Source: Aggregatibacter kilianii (lineage in GTDB: Bacteria; Pseudomonadota; Gammaproteobacteria; Enterobacterales; Pasteurellaceae). From it: a stretch of 64,000 nt of DNA. Location of the stretch: NCBI RefSeq assembly GCF_003129965.1, contig NZ_NRCJ01000004.1, positions 1-64,000 on the forward strand, in the 5' to 3' direction. Made by a program: the position numbers and the translations under genes. The notes beneath the pieces are model-generated. The model was not told the DNA's origin, ran no database searches, and saw only the letters and a program-made list of their open reading frames with translations. Of this stretch, positions 62,111 to 64,000 are shown one piece after another (positions within the stretch are counted from its first letter, which is position 1; each line of letters starts with the position of its first letter).

Positions 62111-62623
62111 ATGATTACACTACACACTAATTTCGGCGACATTAAAATTGCCTTAAATCACGAAAAAGCACCGGTAACGGCGGAAAACTTCTTAACTTAT
62201 TGTAAAAACGGCTTTTATGATAACACAATTTTCCACCGCGTGATTGACGGTTTTATGATTCAGGGCGGCGGCATGGAAAGCGGTATGCGCGAAAAAGCCA
62301 CCAACGCGCCGATTAAAAATGAAGCCAACAACCGTTTAAGCAACAAACGCGGAACTATCGCCATGGCGCGCACCTCCGATCCGCATTCCGCTACGGCACA
62401 ATTCTTCATTAACGTTGCCGATAACAATTTCTTGGATTATCGCGCGAAAGAATTACACGGTCGCGAAGTGGTGCAGGAATGGGGCTACGCGGTGTTCGGC
62501 GAAGTGGTTGAGGGCATGGACGTAGTGGATAAAATCAAAGGCGTAAAAACCGGCAATAAAGGTTTCCATCAAGATGTGCCGAATGAAGATGTGGTGATTA
62601 CCTCCGTTACCGTTGACGAATAA
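62111..62623 (+). CDS. ppiB: Peptidyl-prolyl cis-trans isomerase B (cyclophilin)
   Basis: Cytoplasmic cyclophilin, 170 residues without a signal peptide: [27 protein letters not shown] and a [18 protein letters not shown] tail. The ATG at 62111 gives [13 protein letters not shown] as in the family; a longer in-frame reading overlaps the cysS promoter. The divergent cysS-ppiB pair is conserved with E. coli. Confidence 0.96.
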   Translation: MITLHTNFGDIKIALNHEKAPVTAENFLTYCKNGFYDNTIFHRVIDGFMIQGGGMESGMREKATNAPIKNEANNRLSNKRGTIAMARTSDPHSATAQFFINVADNNFLDYRAKELHGREVVQEWGYAVFGEVVEGMDVVDKIKGVKTGNKGFHQDVPNEDVVITSVTVDE

Positions 62624-62629
62624 TGACAT

Positions 62630-62657
62630 AGGCAACTCATTGAGTTGCCTGCTTTTT
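62630..62657 (+). terminator. ppiB terminator
   Basis: AGGCAACTCA / TGAGTTGCCT with a tight loop, then GC and six T. It lies 6 bases after the ppiB stop and ends 10 bases before the TatD-type gene. Confidence 0.85.
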
Positions 62658-62666
62658 TAGGTTGCT

Positions 62667-63458
62667 ATGTATTCTTTTTTCGACACTCACACCCACCTTG
62701 ATTACCTGTACCAATTCACCGGTGAGCCGTTGGCGCAGCTGATGCAAAACGCGCAGGCGGCAGGCGTGCGGAAGATGTTGATTGTCGCCGTGTTGCAGCG
62801 GGATTTCAAAACGATTGAAAACATGACCGCACTTTATCCTGATAATCTGTATTACGGTTTGGGTTTGCATCCTTTGTATATCAAAGAACATCAGATCGGC
62901 GATTTAGATTTATTGGATCAGGCGTTGGCGGCACGTCCGGCAAATTGCACGGCAGTGGCGGAAATCGGTTTGGAGCGCGCCGTGCCGGAATTATTAAGTG
63001 AAGAATTGTGGCGCAAACAATGTGATTTTTTGGAGGCGCAACTGCATTTGGCGAAAACCCATGATTTGCCCGTTAATTTGCATTCCCGAAAATCTCACGA
63101 ACAATTATTTTCTTGTCTCAGACGCATTGACGTACCAAAACGCGGCGTGGTGCATGGTTTCGCCGGCAGTTATGATCAAGCGAAACGCTTTGTGGAGCTA
63201 GGCTATAAAATCGGCGTAGGCGGCACGATTACTTACGAGCGCGCCAATAAAACCCGCCAAACTATCGCCAAATTGCCCCTAGACGCGCTGCTGTTGGAAA
63301 CGGATTCGCCGGACATGCCGGTATTCGGCTTTCAGGGGCAACCGAACCGCCCGGAACGCGTGGTGCAGGTGTTCAATGCCTTGTGTGAATTACGAAGCGA
63401 AACGCCGGAAATCATCGCCGAGACCATTTGGCAACACAGCATCGCAAAATTTGCTTGA
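62667..63458 (+). CDS. yjjV: TatD-family metal-dependent hydrolase (YjjV-like)
   Basis: 263 residues, TIM-barrel metallohydrolase: metal ligands in DTHTHLDYL (His8, His10), the Glu in VAEIGLE (~100), His in LPVNLHSRKS (~137), His in VVHGFAG (~163) and Asp in LLETDSPDMP (~212). TatD relatives have 3'-5' exonuclease activity; the exact substrate of YjjV is unclear. A start with GTTGCT upstream has no strong ribosome site. Confidence 0.88.
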   Translation: MYSFFDTHTHLDYLYQFTGEPLAQLMQNAQAAGVRKMLIVAVLQRDFKTIENMTALYPDNLYYGLGLHPLYIKEHQIGDLDLLDQALAARPANCTAVAEIGLERAVPELLSEELWRKQCDFLEAQLHLAKTHDLPVNLHSRKSHEQLFSCLRRIDVPKRGVVHGFAGSYDQAKRFVELGYKIGVGGTITYERANKTRQTIAKLPLDALLLETDSPDMPVFGFQGQPNRPERVVQVFNALCELRSETPEIIAETIWQHSIAKFA

Positions 63459-63486
63459 AAAAATCACCGCACTTTTGGGCGCCGGA

Positions 63487-63954
63487 TTAAATCTTAAACC
63501 GATGAATCACCTGATTCGCGGAACCTCGCCAAACCAGGCTGGGATCCGCCTGTTCCTGAATGAATTTACCGTCAATTAACACGTCGATATAAGGCAACAT
63601 TTGCCGTTGATAATCATCCAGTTCATCTAATTTGTAGCCCGTCCACACCCAAATGTCTTTATCGGGGCATTCCCGTTTGATGCGTTGTACCAACGGCAAC
63701 AGCGTTTCCACGTTGCGCGGATGAAGCGGATCGCCGCCGGAAAGGGTTAGCCCTTGGCGTTTAATGCGGGTATCTTTGAGATCCTTGAGAATTTGTTCTT
63801 CCATTTCAATACCGAAAGGCACTCCCGCACTGAACGACCAGCTTTTCTGGTTGTAACAGCCTTTGCAGGCGTGGGTACAACCGCTGACGAAGAGAGTGCA
63901 ACGCGTGCCTTCACCGTTGACGATGTCGACGGGGTAGTATTGGAGGTAGTTCAT
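63487..63954 (-). CDS. nrdG: Anaerobic ribonucleotide reductase activating protein
   Basis: Radical-SAM enzyme that installs the glycyl radical on NrdD for deoxynucleotide synthesis without oxygen. It has 155 residues with the CX3CX2C motif Cys26, Cys30, Cys33 (SGCTHACKGCYNQ) and the glycine-rich LSGGDPLHP (~71-79). nrdD would be expected just upstream, beyond the right edge. Confidence 0.96.
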   Translation of the reverse strand: MNYLQYYPVDIVNGEGTRCTLFVSGCTHACKGCYNQKSWSFSAGVPFGIEMEEQILKDLKDTRIKRQGLTLSGGDPLHPRNVETLLPLVQRIKRECPDKDIWVWTGYKLDELDDYQRQMLPYIDVLIDGKFIQEQADPSLVWRGSANQVIHRFKI

Positions 63955-64000
63955 TTTGGTTTTATTTAGTTTAAATTTTTGTTTTGTAGAAATATCGGAT

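Overview
The window is a piece of a Pasteurellaceae chromosome, most likely Aggregatibacter or a close Haemophilus-type relative. The clearest sign is the Haemophilus-type DNA uptake word AAGTGCGGT (or its complement). I counted about 65 to 70 exact copies by eye, where chance predicts fewer than one. Many sit as inverted pairs at gene ends. Protein sequences and gene orders (str operon, rpsU-dnaG-rpoD, ribF-ileS-lspA-ispH, dat-ddc, zipA-ligA, cysZ-cysK) agree with this. The genus is inference. I see no rRNA, prophage, insertion sequence or CRISPR array.

Layout. 1-3.6 kb: end of tuf, then fusA, rpsG and rpsL (minus strand), with a strong promoter upstream of rpsL. 3.7-6.6 kb: a cysteine-type amino-acid ABC importer whose first permease gene is frameshifted at a run of seven T. 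6.7-9.7 kb: divergent ilvC and ilvY, with two copies of an extragenic repeat between them. 9.7-14.3 kb: rarD, aroE-tsaC-yrdD and rmuC. 14.3-21.8 kb: an accessory iron/siderophore uptake operon (TonB receptor, two ABC half-transporters, MFS permease) with a divergent TetR regulator. 22-25 kb: a UPF0114 gene, glpE, glpG, glpR and a tRNA with anticodon CAT. 25.2-29.3 kb: rpoD, dnaG, rpsU. 29.5-36.7 kb: tsaD, a small membrane protein, tdk, ligA, zipA, cysZ, cysK. 36.7-42.4 kb: a nested palindrome cluster, an arginine/ornithine-type antiporter, a UDG-family gene, mmuM, an AT-rich orphan gene, ychF, pth. 42.4-45.8 kb: a long structured leader and dat-ddc (1,3-diaminopropane synthesis). 45.8-50.3 kb: yajQ, serB, a Smp-like gene, rpsT, murJ. 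50.3-55.7 kb: ribF-ileS-lspA-ispH. 55.9-64 kb: a comE1-type competence gene with a CRP-S-like site, rdgB, a UPF0145 gene, hemW, rpiA, serA, cysS, ppiB, a TatD-type hydrolase, nrdG.

Most of the window is housekeeping. The parts that stand out are the siderophore-type operon, which has no biosynthetic genes; the frameshifted permease with a slippery T run in exact register; a repeat family that keeps its ends and hairpin shape while its stem sequence changes; the palindrome cluster after cysK; a short arginine-rich reading frame overlapping the dat start; and the AT-rich orphan next to ychF. None of these proves a new system on its own.
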